This document shows, piece by piece, positions 51,701 through 60,944 of a DNA stretch of 64,000 nt. The DNA is from Peribacillus simplex (lineage in GTDB: Bacteria; Bacillota; Bacilli; Bacillales; DSM-1321), in contig NZ_FTMX01000001.1 in the NCBI RefSeq assembly GCF_900156045.1, positions 248,001-312,000 on the forward strand, given 5' to 3'. A model generated the notes under the pieces. It did no database searches. It was not told the origin of the DNA and saw nothing but the letters and a program-made list of their open reading frames with translations. A program made the position numbers and the translations under genes. Position 1 is the stretch's first letter. Each line of letters begins with the position of its first letter.

Positions 51701-51733
51701 AAAAAGCCCCGATAAGATTTCGGGGCTTTTTGA
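51701..51733. terminator. Bidirectional intrinsic terminator
   Basis: Perfect 12-bp stem AAAAAGCCCCGA/TCGGGGCTTTTT with a seven-base loop between convergent genes; A and T runs on both sides allow use in both directions. Confidence 0.9.
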
Positions 51734-51742
51734 ACTTGCTAT

Positions 51743-52714
51743 TTAGGCACTCACTATCCGTTTCCGGGATGGACCTTCTTTTTTATGTGATACATAGCTA
51801 TGCAGGATCATTCCTATGATGACGATAAAGATGCCGAACCACGATAACGGAGAAGGCATCGGTAAAGATAGGAATAGTAATTCGCCAGCCAGTGCAAAAA
51901 GGACCTCCATCGATTGTGTAGCTTCAACGGAAGCTAATTTCTGCATATTTCCGCTTACCAAATCGGTCGCCTTGAAAAAAAGGACCGTGGCGATGACTCC
52001 GGAAAATAGTGCTACCAAAAGGGATTGGAAACTTTGCATCTTCGTCGGCGCCCCTACTGTAAAGAAACCGTACAATGAAAGCAGGAACCAGAATGGCAGA
52101 CTCGCCAAAGTCATTCCCAATACCCGCTGATAAGCATCCAACCGTCCTTCGGATACTTCCATCATTTTGCGATTTCCCAATGGGTATGCAAAAGAGGCGA
52201 TGACGATTGGGATGACTCCCAGCCAAAGATTGGCCATTGAAATGTGCTTGGTGTGTTCCAGCTGCATCAGGATGATTCCAAGCAGGATGATCATGGACAT
52301 GAGGAGACCTTTCACAGAAACCTTTCCTCTTTGCCTTTCGAGCCCATCTTTCGTTTGGACATTCTCAAAAAACAGCGGCGCAAGTAATGCACCCGAAATG
52401 ATAGTGATTTGCCAAGTGCCGGCAATTAACCAGCCAGGTGAGTAGGCGGATGCAAAGCATAAAGGAGCATAAAATAACCCAAAACCGACAAAACTCCAAA
52501 GCAGCCAAGGACCCGGCTTTTCTCTCATCACTCGTAAAAGGGGACGCAGATTTTTTCTGCTCAACACGATACACAACAGAAAAGGCACCATAAAGATATA
52601 ACGCAGCGAAGCACTCCATATCCAACTTCCGCCAGATAACTCCATGGCCTGATTTAAAACAAATGTAAATGCAAAAAAGAAAGCGGAACAAATACCTAAT
52701 ATAATCGGACGCAA
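51743..52714 (-). CDS. EmrE-type multidrug resistance efflux transporter (DMT superfamily)
   Basis: 323 residues from a TTG start at base 52714, chosen because GAGGTG lies six bases upstream; GTG at 52723 is the alternative. About ten membrane helices in two EamA-like halves (AFFFAFTFVLNQAMEL near the N-terminus; WLGVIPIVIASFAYPLGNRKMMEV in the middle; ALAGELLFLSLPMPSPLSWFGIFIVIIGM at the end). It fits the EmrE multidrug resistance efflux family. Substrate unknown. Confidence 0.8.
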   Translation of the reverse strand: MRPIILGICSAFFFAFTFVLNQAMELSGGSWIWSASLRYIFMVPFLLCIVLSRKNLRPLLRVMREKPGPWLLWSFVGFGLFYAPLCFASAYSPGWLIAGTWQITIISGALLAPLFFENVQTKDGLERQRGKVSVKGLLMSMIILLGIILMQLEHTKHISMANLWLGVIPIVIASFAYPLGNRKMMEVSEGRLDAYQRVLGMTLASLPFWFLLSLYGFFTVGAPTKMQSFQSLLVALFSGVIATVLFFKATDLVSGNMQKLASVEATQSMEVLFALAGELLFLSLPMPSPLSWFGIFIVIIGMILHSYVSHKKEGPSRKRIVSA

Positions 52715-53106
52715 TTGACTCACCTCAATCTGTTTTAGGAGTCAGTAAGACTCTGGAAGCATGGCAATCGTTTCGGCTTTCTGAAAGATTCCCCATAAAA
52801 ATCCACTATGTAAAAATGGAATGAATTTTCGAAATATTATAAGCGATCAATTTAAATTGTCCTTCAAAAGCAATAGAAAATCAACAGGATTCTTTTAGCC
52901 TAGTGAAATTCATTCTCCATCATTCGACATCAAATGAAAAGAATGGCTGTTGGAATTAAATGAAGACGTTACCATTCTAATGTTTTATTTAACAATATGT
53001 ACCAACAAAACAAACAAGAAACGTTATTATGACGCGGATTATGAGGGGGTGCTAATATTTTATATAAAAAACATATAGAGGCAGATAATATATGAAGATA
53101 CGAGAA
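52715..53106. other. Intergenic region upstream of abrB
   Basis: A/T-rich, no gene supported. A reverse-oriented Spo0A-box heptamer (TTCGACA) lies at 52924-52930. Confidence 0.4.
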
Positions 53107-53169
53107 TTGACGAATATGGTAGGTAGTGGTATCTTTATAGAAGTGCAAATAATGTCGAATGGTGACGAA
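53107..53169 (+). promoter_or_regulatory. abrB promoter with tandem Spo0A boxes
   Basis: TTGACG (53107) and TATCTT (53130) have a 17-base spacer, with an extended -10 TG. Predicted transcription starts near 53142. TGTCGAA (53153) and TGACGAA (53163) are two 0A-box heptamers ten bases apart, at about +12 to +28, the same arrangement by which Spo0A-P shuts off abrB in B. subtilis. Confidence 0.82.
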
Positions 53170-53214
53170 ATAAATAAATGCAACATTCGCAAGAAAGTTA
53201 GTGAGGTAAATTAA

Positions 53215-53499
53215 ATGAAATCTACAGGTATTGTACGTAAAGTTGACGAATTAGGGCGGGTAGTCATTCCAATTGAACTGCGCCGAACATTAGGAATTAA
53301 TGAGAAAGACGCTCTTGAGATTTATGTAGAACAAGACCGCATCATCCTTCAAAAATATAAACCTAACATGACTTGCCAAGTTACAGGTGAAGTTTCCGAT
53401 GACAATATGAAACTTGCTGACGGTAAATTAATACTTAGCCCTGAAGGTGCCGAACTTCTAATTAAAGAAATTCAAGCCAGCATGGAAACTGCTAAATAA
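53215..53499 (+). CDS. abrB: Transition-state regulator AbrB
   Basis: 94 residues. The N-terminal swapped-hairpin DNA-binding domain MKSTGIVRKVDELGRVVIPI and the segment NMTCQVTGEVSDDN are nearly identical to B. subtilis AbrB. It represses stationary-phase, competence and sporulation genes during growth and is itself repressed by Spo0A-P through the boxes upstream. GTGAGGTAAATTA precedes the ATG. A terminator follows. Confidence 0.97.
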   Translation: MKSTGIVRKVDELGRVVIPIELRRTLGINEKDALEIYVEQDRIILQKYKPNMTCQVTGEVSDDNMKLADGKLILSPEGAELLIKEIQASMETAK

Positions 53500-53520
53500 T
53501 ATACTAGATAAATAGCATCC

Positions 53521-53553
53521 AAGTGTAGGGAAGGTTTTCCCTACACTTTTTTA
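53521..53553. terminator. Intrinsic terminator between abrB and the acetyltransferase gene
   Basis: Stem AAGTGTAGGGAA/TTTCCCTACACTT with a short loop and six T residues; convergent genes can share it. Confidence 0.9.
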
Positions 53554-53555
53554 TA

Positions 53556-53993
53556 TTAAATGGTGAAATAAAAAAAATGGTTCGATTCACGGACGAAACC
53601 AATCTTTTCATAAAGTTTCTGTGCGTTTACATTATCCTTGCCTGTCTCCAGTGAAACCCCTTTGGCACCTGTTTCACGTGCAAAAGTGATGGCCGCGTTC
53701 AATAACTCCTCGCCAAATCCCTTTTTGCGAGCGGACTCCTTCACGAATAAATCATTCAATACCCATGACCGCATCATACTCACAGATGAAAAAGAAGGAT
53801 ATAATTGTACAAAACCAATAGGATTTCCTTCATCATAGGCCATAAAAACCACAGACTCCCCATTTGTCAGCCTTTCCCTTAAAAACTCCCTTGCACGACC
53901 AAGATCGGATGTTTGCTCATAAAACACTCTGTATAAATCAAAAAGTTCCGTCAGTGATTCCAGCTCATGTAATGTAGCCTTCTGTATGCTCAT
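53556..53993 (-). CDS. GNAT family N-acetyltransferase
   Basis: 145 residues. Acetyl-CoA-binding motif A is VLNDLFVKESARKKGFGEELLNAA, with motif B GVSLETGKDNVNAQKLYEKIGF. ATG at base 53993 has GGAGG eight bases upstream. Its 5' side faces the large 21-bp repeat array. Substrate unknown. Confidence 0.85.
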   Translation of the reverse strand: MSIQKATLHELESLTELFDLYRVFYEQTSDLGRAREFLRERLTNGESVVFMAYDEGNPIGFVQLYPSFSSVSMMRSWVLNDLFVKESARKKGFGEELLNAAITFARETGAKGVSLETGKDNVNAQKLYEKIGFVRESNHFFYFTI

Positions 53994-54169
53994 AAATGGA
54001 CCTCCAATTGTTAGAATACTCTAAATTTACCATTTTATCATGCTTCCCGCCAAATTCAGGAGCACATTTTCCTTCGCCAAAAATCAGGATGGAGCCCAAA
54101 AAGGCGCCATCCTACATGAAAAGGGCTATTAAACCCAAGTTGGGCAACAAACTCATGGATTGAGATTGG

Positions 54170-54863
54170 TCAATTTACTCGTGAAAGGGGCATTACTCAT
54201 AGAATTAAGCAGCAAACTCACGAGATATAAGCGTTTACTCGTGAGTTTGGAGCAAATACTCGTGAATTTGGTCAATTTACTCGTGAGTTTGGAGCAAATA
54301 CTCGTGAATTAAGCCGATTTACTCGTGAAAGGGGCATAACTCATAGAATTAAGCAGCAAACTCACGAAATATAAGCGTTTACTCGTAAGTTTGGAGCAAA
54401 TACTCGTGAATTTGGTCAATTTACTCGTGAAAGGGGCATAGCTCATAGAATTAAGCAGCAAACTCACGAAATATAAGCGTTTACTCGTGAGTTTGGGGCA
54501 AATACTCGTGAATTTGGTCAATTTACTCGTGAGTTGGGAGCAAATACTCGTGAATTAAGTCAATTTACTCGTGAGTTGGGAGCAAATACTCGTGAATTAA
54601 GTCAATTTACTCGTGAAATGGGAGCAAATACTCGTGAATTAAGCCGATTTACTCGTGAAAGGGGCATTACTCATAGAATTAAGCAGCAAACTCACGAAAT
54701 ATAAGCGTTTACTCGTGAGTTTGGAGCAAATACTCGTGAGTTAAGTCAATTTACTCGTGAAAGGGGCATTACTCATAGAATGCAGCAGCATACTCACGAG
54801 ATATAAGCGATTACTCGTGAAATGGGAGCAAATACTCGTGAATTAAGCCGATTTACTCGTGAA
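54170..54863. repeat. 21-bp tandem repeat array 2 (core TACTCGTGA) with super-repeat
   Basis: About 33 consecutive units, mostly 21 bases, with one 18-base variant (ACTCGTGAAAGGGGCATA). A longer super-unit, AAGGGGCAT.ACTCATAGA through CAAACTCACGA.ATATAAGCG, recurs at 54187, 54331, 54433, 54661 and 54766. All units are multiples of three bases, yet each super-unit has an in-frame TAA on the plus strand. Same family and orientation as the array at 10.2 kb. It separates the acetyltransferase gene from the germination operon. Confidence 0.9.
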
Positions 54864-54922
54864 TGTAACATTATCAAATTTAATTGTGCACTGAAAATAC
54901 AAACCAAATCCTCTTTTATTCG

Positions 54923-56068
54923 TTACTCGAGTGGTTTAGCTTCTAATCCGCCTGTGTTAAGGATGTGTACCTTTACGTTTATATCATGTAGTGAATCCTT
55001 ATCTAAGTAATCCTTCGGCTCTTTTATATGATTTTTTTGCCAGTATTTTGTCTCTTTGATATAAAGGATTTTGCCTAAGCTTAAAGGGTCTGCGTTCTTT
55101 TGAATCCCTTTCATGAATGTTGATTGGATTTCATTTTTTATTTGGGTTTCGAATTTCCGTTTTATTTTATGGATATCCATTTGTGTATCAAGCCCCAGAA
55201 TTTTTCCAGATACGTCAACGTCAATATCGAATTTGTACTTTCCATCCTTGAGAACAGGCTTTACTTGATAATGCGGATGGGAGAAAGATGCATAGATGTC
55301 TTGCTTATTCATGTTAATGTTTACGGGAGTTTTGTTGGTCCTTTTAGTGAGCCAGCGTATGCCGCTCAATTCCTTTTCAGAGAACCAGGGCTGGGACACT
55401 TTATAATAAATGGCAAATGCACCATCCATATAGATGCTTCTTCTTTTTTTATCTTTTTCTTTCCATACTGTATCGTTCCAGGAAATGGAGGGCAGGATGG
55501 TCGTTGATGATTTTTCCCGCTGATTGGAATAATACTTTTGGACCGTAATGGGCTCGATGTATGATCGATTACGATAGACATCTTCTGGTAAATATAATGT
55601 CGTGTATAAAGGCGACAAATTAAAATAACCGTTAATGGAGAAAAGCTCATCTATGGAACTTTTTGTGGCAAAGATATTGGCTGAGTACCTAAGTAATTGA
55701 TTTCTGTATATAAAATCCACCACTTCTGTACTTTGCTGCTTCAATACATTTTCACTGATGACAAATGTGGAAACATGCCCGATATAGAGAGCCTGTTGAG
55801 TATTCTGCATTAGTTTATTTACAGCGATTGAGATGGAACGCCCTTTTTCTTTCCCTACATATAAGGGCGGAGCTTGAGAGGGTTTTGCCTCCGTTTTAGC
55901 TACCGCAGCGAAGTCCACAAGTTGCGTATATACAATGTATTCCCCATCTTTGAAATCTATCCCGATGGCCGTTATATAATGGAAGTCCTGGATCGTTTTT
56001 TCATCCCAGCAGCCAGAAAGTAAAAGCAATAGAGGGATGGTTAATAATATTTTGCAGATGCGGAACAT
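54923..56068 (-). CDS. Spore germinant receptor subunit C lipoprotein (second operon)
   Basis: 381 residues from ATG at base 56068, right after the A-subunit stop; AAAGGGG lies ten bases upstream. An in-frame start at 56098 is less likely. Lipoprotein signal LLLLLSGCWDEKTIQDF with the GerC CWD motif, then the three-domain C-subunit fold. Last gene of a B-A-C operon. Confidence 0.9.
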   Translation of the reverse strand: MFRICKILLTIPLLLLLSGCWDEKTIQDFHYITAIGIDFKDGEYIVYTQLVDFAAVAKTEAKPSQAPPLYVGKEKGRSISIAVNKLMQNTQQALYIGHVSTFVISENVLKQQSTEVVDFIYRNQLLRYSANIFATKSSIDELFSINGYFNLSPLYTTLYLPEDVYRNRSYIEPITVQKYYSNQREKSSTTILPSISWNDTVWKEKDKKRRSIYMDGAFAIYYKVSQPWFSEKELSGIRWLTKRTNKTPVNINMNKQDIYASFSHPHYQVKPVLKDGKYKFDIDVDVSGKILGLDTQMDIHKIKRKFETQIKNEIQSTFMKGIQKNADPLSLGKILYIKETKYWQKNHIKEPKDYLDKDSLHDINVKVHILNTGGLEAKPLE

Positions 56069-56072
56069 GGCT

Positions 56073-57557
56073 CTACTGCCCCTTTCTGGTCTTATCATTA
56101 GCGGCCAAGGATCGTTTGCTCAGGGAATTCCATGGCCTCATTATGAATGAATCCAGTAGTTTAGGGAATATTGGCGGGTTCATTCCTCCAATATATGAAA
56201 TTCCGAATGAATCAAGCCTGGATAGTAAAGTGACAATGGTAAGGAAACCGATAATCGTGCCGTAGATTCCATAAATACAGCTTAGTAACAGCACAAACAT
56301 ACGCAGAATCGTTACGGCCCCTGTTAAAGACTGGTTTACAAGAGTATAGGATGCGACAGAGGTTACGGCAGTAACCACAAGCATGGTTTGTGAGGTCAGT
56401 CCGGCCCTTATCGCGGCATCACCGACAATGAGGCCGCCTACAACAGCAACTGTCTGCCCAACCGCTTTAGGTAACCTGACTCCGGATTCTCGAAATAATT
56501 CAAATAAAAGGAGCATGAGAATGAATTCCATGGTGGCGGATAAGGGAAGTCCAAGCCTTGAAAGGGTGATGGTGGCCAATAATGGGAACGGCACCTGTTC
56601 AATGTTGAAAGCGGAAATGGATATCCAGAACCCCGGCAATAAAACGGTAATGCCAAGCCCCATAATGCGAAGAAGTCGCTCAAGACTTACAAATAGATAA
56701 GGAAGATTCGAATCTTCTGCTGTTTTTATTTGCAATAGTAGGGTAGAAGGTGCCACTATTATTGTAGGCATACCGTCCACGATCAAAATGAATCTTCCTT
56801 GATTGAGTGCTTCCACTGCAAAGTCGGGGCGACTTGTATAATGAGTGAGTGGAAAGATACTAAATTTACTGTTTGTGATCAATTCCTCCAATTGTTGGCT
56901 GCTTACCAATATATCAATATCTAGGGAGTTAATCTTGGACCTCACATTTTTGACCAGTTCTTTATCAATGATGTCATCCATGTACATTAGTGCGACTTTT
57001 GTTTGACTGCGCCTGCCGACAATAAAGTCTTCATAGGCAAGCGATTTTGTTTTTAGCCGCTTTCTGACTAAAGCGGTATTCATGGATAAATCCTCGACAA
57101 ATCCATCTCTTGGTCCTCTTACAGAGACCTCGAAGGAAGACTCCTCAGGCTGCCTGTTCGGAACATTGGACAAATTTATTGAAAATAACTTTTGGGTTGA
57201 TGGAATGAATAATAAGGCATTCCCTGAGAAAATCAGCTGCTGGACGCTATTGAATTCACTATCAATCGTCACTTTAGTCAAATCTACCAATGGTTTTAGC
57301 TTGTTGATTGCCTCTTCTTCATCGATTCTCTCATCCAATTCCATCATTTTGTTTAACTTTTCCAAAATCCCCTCGTTCAGTAAACTGATATCGGCCATAC
57401 CCGAGCAATAAAATATAAGGACAGGAATGGGTCTTTCGGTTTCTCCGATATAAATCGTATCAAACATGATATCCGAGCTTGAACTGAATAACTCCCGAAA
57501 TGTTTCCTCCTTTAATTCAATCAGGGTTGGTTCATTTTTGGATCGTTTCATTCTCAT
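56073..57557 (-). CDS. Spore germinant receptor subunit A (second operon)
   Basis: 494 residues; soluble N-terminal domain to about residue 270, then membrane helices with the block ATMEFILMLLLFELFRESGVRLPKAVGQ characteristic of GerA proteins. ATG at base 57557 follows AAGGAGGGG. It overlaps the B gene by 26 bases. It lacks the long lysine-rich N-terminus of the A subunit at 36637. Germinant unknown. Confidence 0.9.
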   Translation of the reverse strand: MRMKRSKNEPTLIELKEETFRELFSSSSDIMFDTIYIGETERPIPVLIFYCSGMADISLLNEGILEKLNKMMELDERIDEEEAINKLKPLVDLTKVTIDSEFNSVQQLIFSGNALLFIPSTQKLFSINLSNVPNRQPEESSFEVSVRGPRDGFVEDLSMNTALVRKRLKTKSLAYEDFIVGRRSQTKVALMYMDDIIDKELVKNVRSKINSLDIDILVSSQQLEELITNSKFSIFPLTHYTSRPDFAVEALNQGRFILIVDGMPTIIVAPSTLLLQIKTAEDSNLPYLFVSLERLLRIMGLGITVLLPGFWISISAFNIEQVPFPLLATITLSRLGLPLSATMEFILMLLLFELFRESGVRLPKAVGQTVAVVGGLIVGDAAIRAGLTSQTMLVVTAVTSVASYTLVNQSLTGAVTILRMFVLLLSCIYGIYGTIIGFLTIVTLLSRLDSFGISYIGGMNPPIFPKLLDSFIMRPWNSLSKRSLAANDKTRKGQ

Positions 57558-58632
57558 GTCGTTTCCCCTCCTTAGATCTAATGAACGTGCCGATAAACAA
57601 AAAGGCGGACAAAAGTAACAGGAAATAAAAAACGCCAGGATAATAATAGGTCTGGGTCACATGCAAAAACTTGAAATTACTGAATGGTACGATGGAGATG
57701 ACGACCATGAGAAAGCCGACAGCGAAAAGAATTCCTACCTTCATTTTTTCCGTTTTCCTATTAAAGATTTCCATTATTATGAATAATGCCAGTGAAACAC
57801 GGATATATGCACCAGCAAGCCATTGATAAATGGAAAAGAAATCTGTATGTTCAATATATTTTCCAATAGTCAGCAGCCGCCACTGTTCATAGGCAGGGTA
57901 CCTCATGGCTTCGGCTAAGGTCGGGCTGAATTCGGCGAGTGCTGCTGTTAATGGGCCCATAAGTAGAAACAATAAACCGAGACATAGGAAAACCAATACT
58001 TTCCGACTGATCTTATCAGTAAGCTTTTCCTGGAAAAAAGCGATTAAAATCAGTTCGGCAAGACCATAACCAGAATACTGCAAGGACTTAACACCATGAA
58101 AATAGCCATTCTCGAAAAGGGGAAGGAGGTGGCTATAGTCTTTAGTCGGCATATTTCCGGTCGCAACGAAAATGCCAAGTATGATGACTATTGGCAATAA
58201 TACAGAAGAGCAAATGGCGATGGAGTGCATACCTGAATGGGCAAGAAAGATGCATAGCAGCGTAAACGGAATGATAATCGCTAAACTTGGGGTTTCAAAA
58301 AGAAAGGTTGTCGTGATCCAATCAATCGTTTCCTTGGTTGTTGCCAATACAAGGCTGATCAGATAAATCACGATAAAGAATAAAACGATATTTTTAATAG
58401 GTTTCCCAAATCTATTATCAAGCCAATTTGTCAGGGATTGATTATTCATATTCTTGATTATCCTCGATAATATGTAGACCCAAATCGGTATCAAACCAAT
58501 AATAAGGATAGAAAAAAACCAAGAATCCCTTCCGCCGGTGGATAGGAGGAAAGGGATCAAAATAACATGATTAAGAAGGCCGATTGATAAAAAGAAGATA
58601 CTAAGGGTTTGTATCGAACTGATTTTCTTCAA
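57532..58632 (-). CDS. Spore germinant receptor subunit B (second operon)
   Basis: 366 residues from a TTG at base 58632, with GGGGATAGG upstream; the N-terminus KKISSIQTLSIFFLSIGLLNHVILIP is that of GerB permeases. Ten membrane helices. First gene of the operon in the order B-A-C, unlike the A-C-B-D operon at 36.6 kb, so the two receptors are not recent duplicates in arrangement. Confidence 0.87.
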   Translation of the reverse strand: MKKISSIQTLSIFFLSIGLLNHVILIPFLLSTGGRDSWFFSILIIGLIPIWVYILSRIIKNMNNQSLTNWLDNRFGKPIKNIVLFFIVIYLISLVLATTKETIDWITTTFLFETPSLAIIIPFTLLCIFLAHSGMHSIAICSSVLLPIVIILGIFVATGNMPTKDYSHLLPLFENGYFHGVKSLQYSGYGLAELILIAFFQEKLTDKISRKVLVFLCLGLLFLLMGPLTAALAEFSPTLAEAMRYPAYEQWRLLTIGKYIEHTDFFSIYQWLAGAYIRVSLALFIIMEIFNRKTEKMKVGILFAVGFLMVVISIVPFSNFKFLHVTQTYYYPGVFYFLLLLSAFLFIGTFIRSKEGKRHENETIQK

Positions 58633-58878
58633 GATGATCCTATCCCCATTTCCATTGTTTAAAGAGTGGATTGATGCACATGCCATTCTTTTGTTATGGT
58701 TGCTAAATGTGGAAAAAGTATACGTAATAATGATTGGATTAAAATTCCTGTTAATGAAAGCATGTGCAGGCTTGCAAAACAAAGAATTGCCGGTAAAAAG
58801 GATTTGTCTTAATCAATAAAGAATAAGAATAAAGAATATATATAGATGCTTTTTTTTGAGCATCAAGGGGGAATGAAG

Positions 58879-59397
58879 ATGGATTTAAGATATCCGGTTG
58901 GAAAGTTTCAGTTTGACGGGGAAATTACTAGTGATGTAGCCGAGGGATGGATCAACGAGATTGAAGCTTTGCCTCGGATGCTGCGGGAAGCGGTATGTAA
59001 CATGGATGATGAAAAGCTTGATACGGCTTATCGGCCTGGAGGATGGACTGTCCGCCAGGTGGTGCATCATGTTGCTGATAGTCATATGAATGCGGTTATC
59101 CGCTTCAAATTGGCCCTTACGGAAGAAAGCCCGGTCATTAAAACGTACGAGGAAGGGCAATGGGCAGAGCTGCCTGATTATGATTTGCCGATTGAAGTTT
59201 CTCTAACACTAATCGAAAGTATACATATCCGAATGTGCAAACTTTTAACTGGTCTTCATGCGGATGACCTGAGCCGAACATTTATCCATCCTGATTCAGG
59301 AGAGGTGACAGTCGGTAAAAATATAGGCATTTATGCATGGCACGGACGCCATCATCTGGCTCACATTACTTCTTTATCAAAGCGCCAGGGATGGTGA
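58879..59397 (+). CDS. bstA: DinB-like bacillithiol transferase, BstA/YfiT-like
   Basis: 172 residues from ATG 58879 (AAGGGGGA upstream). Opening LRYPVGKF and the segments WTVRQVVHHVADSHMNAVIRFKLALTEE and YAWHGRHHLAHI match B. subtilis YfiT/BstA closely. A DinB four-helix bundle with a metal site of three His (one in VVHHVADSH, two in WHGRHHLAH). BstA conjugates bacillithiol to electrophiles, a detoxification step. The next gene starts 25 bases downstream. Confidence 0.83.
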   Translation: MDLRYPVGKFQFDGEITSDVAEGWINEIEALPRMLREAVCNMDDEKLDTAYRPGGWTVRQVVHHVADSHMNAVIRFKLALTEESPVIKTYEEGQWAELPDYDLPIEVSLTLIESIHIRMCKLLTGLHADDLSRTFIHPDSGEVTVGKNIGIYAWHGRHHLAHITSLSKRQGW

Positions 59398-59422
59398 ATA
59401 TGACTCTGAAAGGTGTGATTAT

Positions 59423-59932
59423 GTGAATGCCAATGTGAAAATCGAACAATTAACATCAATCGAATACCATCTTAATGAACTTTCGGAACTTTTGGTGCAG
59501 GTGGTGGAAGATGGCGCGTCCATTGGTTTTTTACCTCCCATGAAACAGTCTGAGGCCATAGATTACTGGGGTGGTGCCCTAAATCCTGATGTGATTCTGT
59601 TTGTCGCTAAATTACAGGGTGAGATTGTCGGGAGCGTACAGTTACATTTATGTTCAAAGCAAAACGGCGGCCATCGTGCGGAAATCGCAAAATTAATGAC
59701 GCATACTGGGTATAGAAGAAATGGAATAGGGCGTTCACTAATGCTAGAGGCTGAGAAGAGGGCCAAGCAGGAGGGACGGACATTATTGGTCCTTGATACA
59801 AGGGAAGGAGATCCTTCTAACTCCCTGTATAATTCATTGGGATATATTCAGGCAGGCAGGATTCCCGATTATGCGCAATCTGCAAATGGTGATTTCCATC
59901 CAACCATATTTTATTATAAAAAAAAGAATTGA
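59423..59932 (+). CDS. GNAT family N-acetyltransferase
   Basis: 169 residues from GTG 59423 (AAGGTG seven bases upstream); a longer frame from 59333 overlaps the previous gene and is rejected. Acetyl-CoA motif EIAKLMTHTGYRRNGIGRSLMLEAE and the C-terminal LDTREGDPSNSLYNSLGYIQAGRIPDYA resemble acetyltransferases of drug or amino-acid derivatives. Part of a run of three closely spaced genes. Confidence 0.83.
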   Translation: MNANVKIEQLTSIEYHLNELSELLVQVVEDGASIGFLPPMKQSEAIDYWGGALNPDVILFVAKLQGEIVGSVQLHLCSKQNGGHRAEIAKLMTHTGYRRNGIGRSLMLEAEKRAKQEGRTLLVLDTREGDPSNSLYNSLGYIQAGRIPDYAQSANGDFHPTIFYYKKKN

Positions 59933-59946
59933 ATGGGGGAATGTAT

Positions 59947-60432
59947 ATGCAAGCTGTAATCCAAAAAGAGGGTAATGGGATTATCGCAAGATTCAATCGC
60001 CCGCTTAATCATTCGGTGGAAGAGGTATGGAGTGCTTTAACGGAGAATGATAAGGTGGAAAAGTGGATGTCCAACCTGGAAATGAAGGACCTTCGAAAAG
60101 ACGGGACCATAAAGTTCAATTTCAATGATGGGTCAGGGAAATCATTTGATATGAAGATCAGGGAATTCCAAGAATCTGCCGTTTTGGATTTTGATTGGGG
60201 TGAGGGCTGGGTTCGTTTCGAGGTATCCCCTGAAAAGGATGGATGCTCATTAGTATTGAAAGAATACATCACGCCAGTTAATGATCATACATCAAAAGAT
60301 TTGGCTGGCTGGCATGTTTGCCTCGATATGTTGAGTGATTTAATTGATGGTCATCATCAGGACTTCCCAATGGATGAATGGAAAAAATGGCATAAGGAAT
60401 ATACGGTCGCCGTCGAACGACTTGATGGATGA
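59947..60432 (+). CDS. SRPBCC/AHSA1-family protein
   Basis: 161 residues from ATG 59947 (GGGGGA six bases upstream; ATG 59941 is too close to it). The START-like fold of AHSA1 proteins is seen in FNRPLNHSVEEVWSALTENDKVEKWM, FDFNWGE-like FDWGEGWVRFEV, and the closing helix HVCLDMLSDLIDG. Such proteins bind hydrophobic ligands or act as co-chaperone-like factors; no specific role can be given. It follows the acetyltransferase by 14 bases. Confidence 0.82.
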   Translation: MQAVIQKEGNGIIARFNRPLNHSVEEVWSALTENDKVEKWMSNLEMKDLRKDGTIKFNFNDGSGKSFDMKIREFQESAVLDFDWGEGWVRFEVSPEKDGCSLVLKEYITPVNDHTSKDLAGWHVCLDMLSDLIDGHHQDFPMDEWKKWHKEYTVAVERLDG

Positions 60433-60493
60433 ATGGAATGCAGGTGAATAAATAAAACCGAACTGATGCTAATGATATGAAGGAAGTTTATTG

Positions 60494-60523
60494 TTGATAT
60501 TCCAGATGGTGCCATGTTAAGAT
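60494..60523 (+). promoter_or_regulatory. Promoter of the MFS pump leader
   Basis: TTGATA (60494) and TAAGAT (60518) with an 18-base spacer. It would start a 480-base leader before the MFS gene. Confidence 0.55.
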
Positions 60524-60556
60524 GACTGTAACTTTTAAGAAATGGAGGTTTTCCTA

Positions 60557-60598
60557 GTGACTTTTATCAGACTGCGTTTCCAATCTTTGAACCGTTAA
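60557..60598 (+). CDS. 13-residue leader peptide with RLR motif
   Basis: GTG 60557, eight bases after AATGGAGG, encodes MTFIRLRFQSLNR. The R-L-R triplet is a +X+ motif of the type at which macrolide-bound ribosomes stall in erm and related leader peptides (for example ErmDL ends in MRLR). It is followed by alternative hairpins, a strong terminator at 60945, and an efflux gene of MefA type. Taken together it looks like a translation-dependent attenuation leader. Confidence 0.6.
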   Translation: MTFIRLRFQSLNR

Positions 60599-60944
60599 TT
60601 GAATACGTTCAAGGACTCTGCATGTCCGCAGGGTAGATGGGAATGGTCTGTCTATTTTTTAAGGAAACCTTCATTTTACGCTTTTGCGAAAAAGAGACGA
60701 GTCAACCTCTTTTTTTTGCTGGCCAGCTGAAGCCGCAGCAAAGGGTTTCGCTATTCCAGTTGACTTTAAAATAGAAGAATGATTAAGGAGAAATACCTTA
60801 CCTATCCATGGAGGTCATATGGATACGTGAGGGTTGATTCTCCATTATATTGACCAAACCGAAGGCCGGTGGGAGATTATTTTTTATCGTGAAAATAATC
60901 ATCATCTCAGGTTTCTTTAGATAGGTTCTGATCCATTTACTCTA
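60599..60944 (+). other. Structured leader between the leader peptide and the attenuator
   Basis: Contains several possible stems: CTCTGC/GCAGGG just after the peptide, an AAAGAG/CTCTTT pair before eight T residues (60690-60717), and GATTATTTT/AAAATAATC (about 60874-60902). No gene larger than ten codons is supported. Confidence 0.5.

Noticed and set aside
53092..53214. A 40-codon frame ending one base before abrB, with a passable ribosome site
   Set aside because: It covers the abrB promoter (53107-53135), the predicted transcription start near 53142 and the tandem Spo0A boxes, so it cannot be translated from the abrB transcript.
54309..54521. Minus-strand frame of 70 codons in the 21-bp array with repeated FTSK/YFVSLLL stretches
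   Set aside because: It exists only because repeat units are multiples of three; no start context, and other units carry stops in the same frame.
54170..54863. CRISPR array
   Set aside because: Units are contiguous 21-base repeats without unique spacers of constant length, and no cas genes are present.
60807..60830. Second tiny frame (GGAGG then ATG-GAT-ACG-TGA) in the MFS leader
   Set aside because: Three codons only; it could be a minimal regulatory frame but nothing else supports it.
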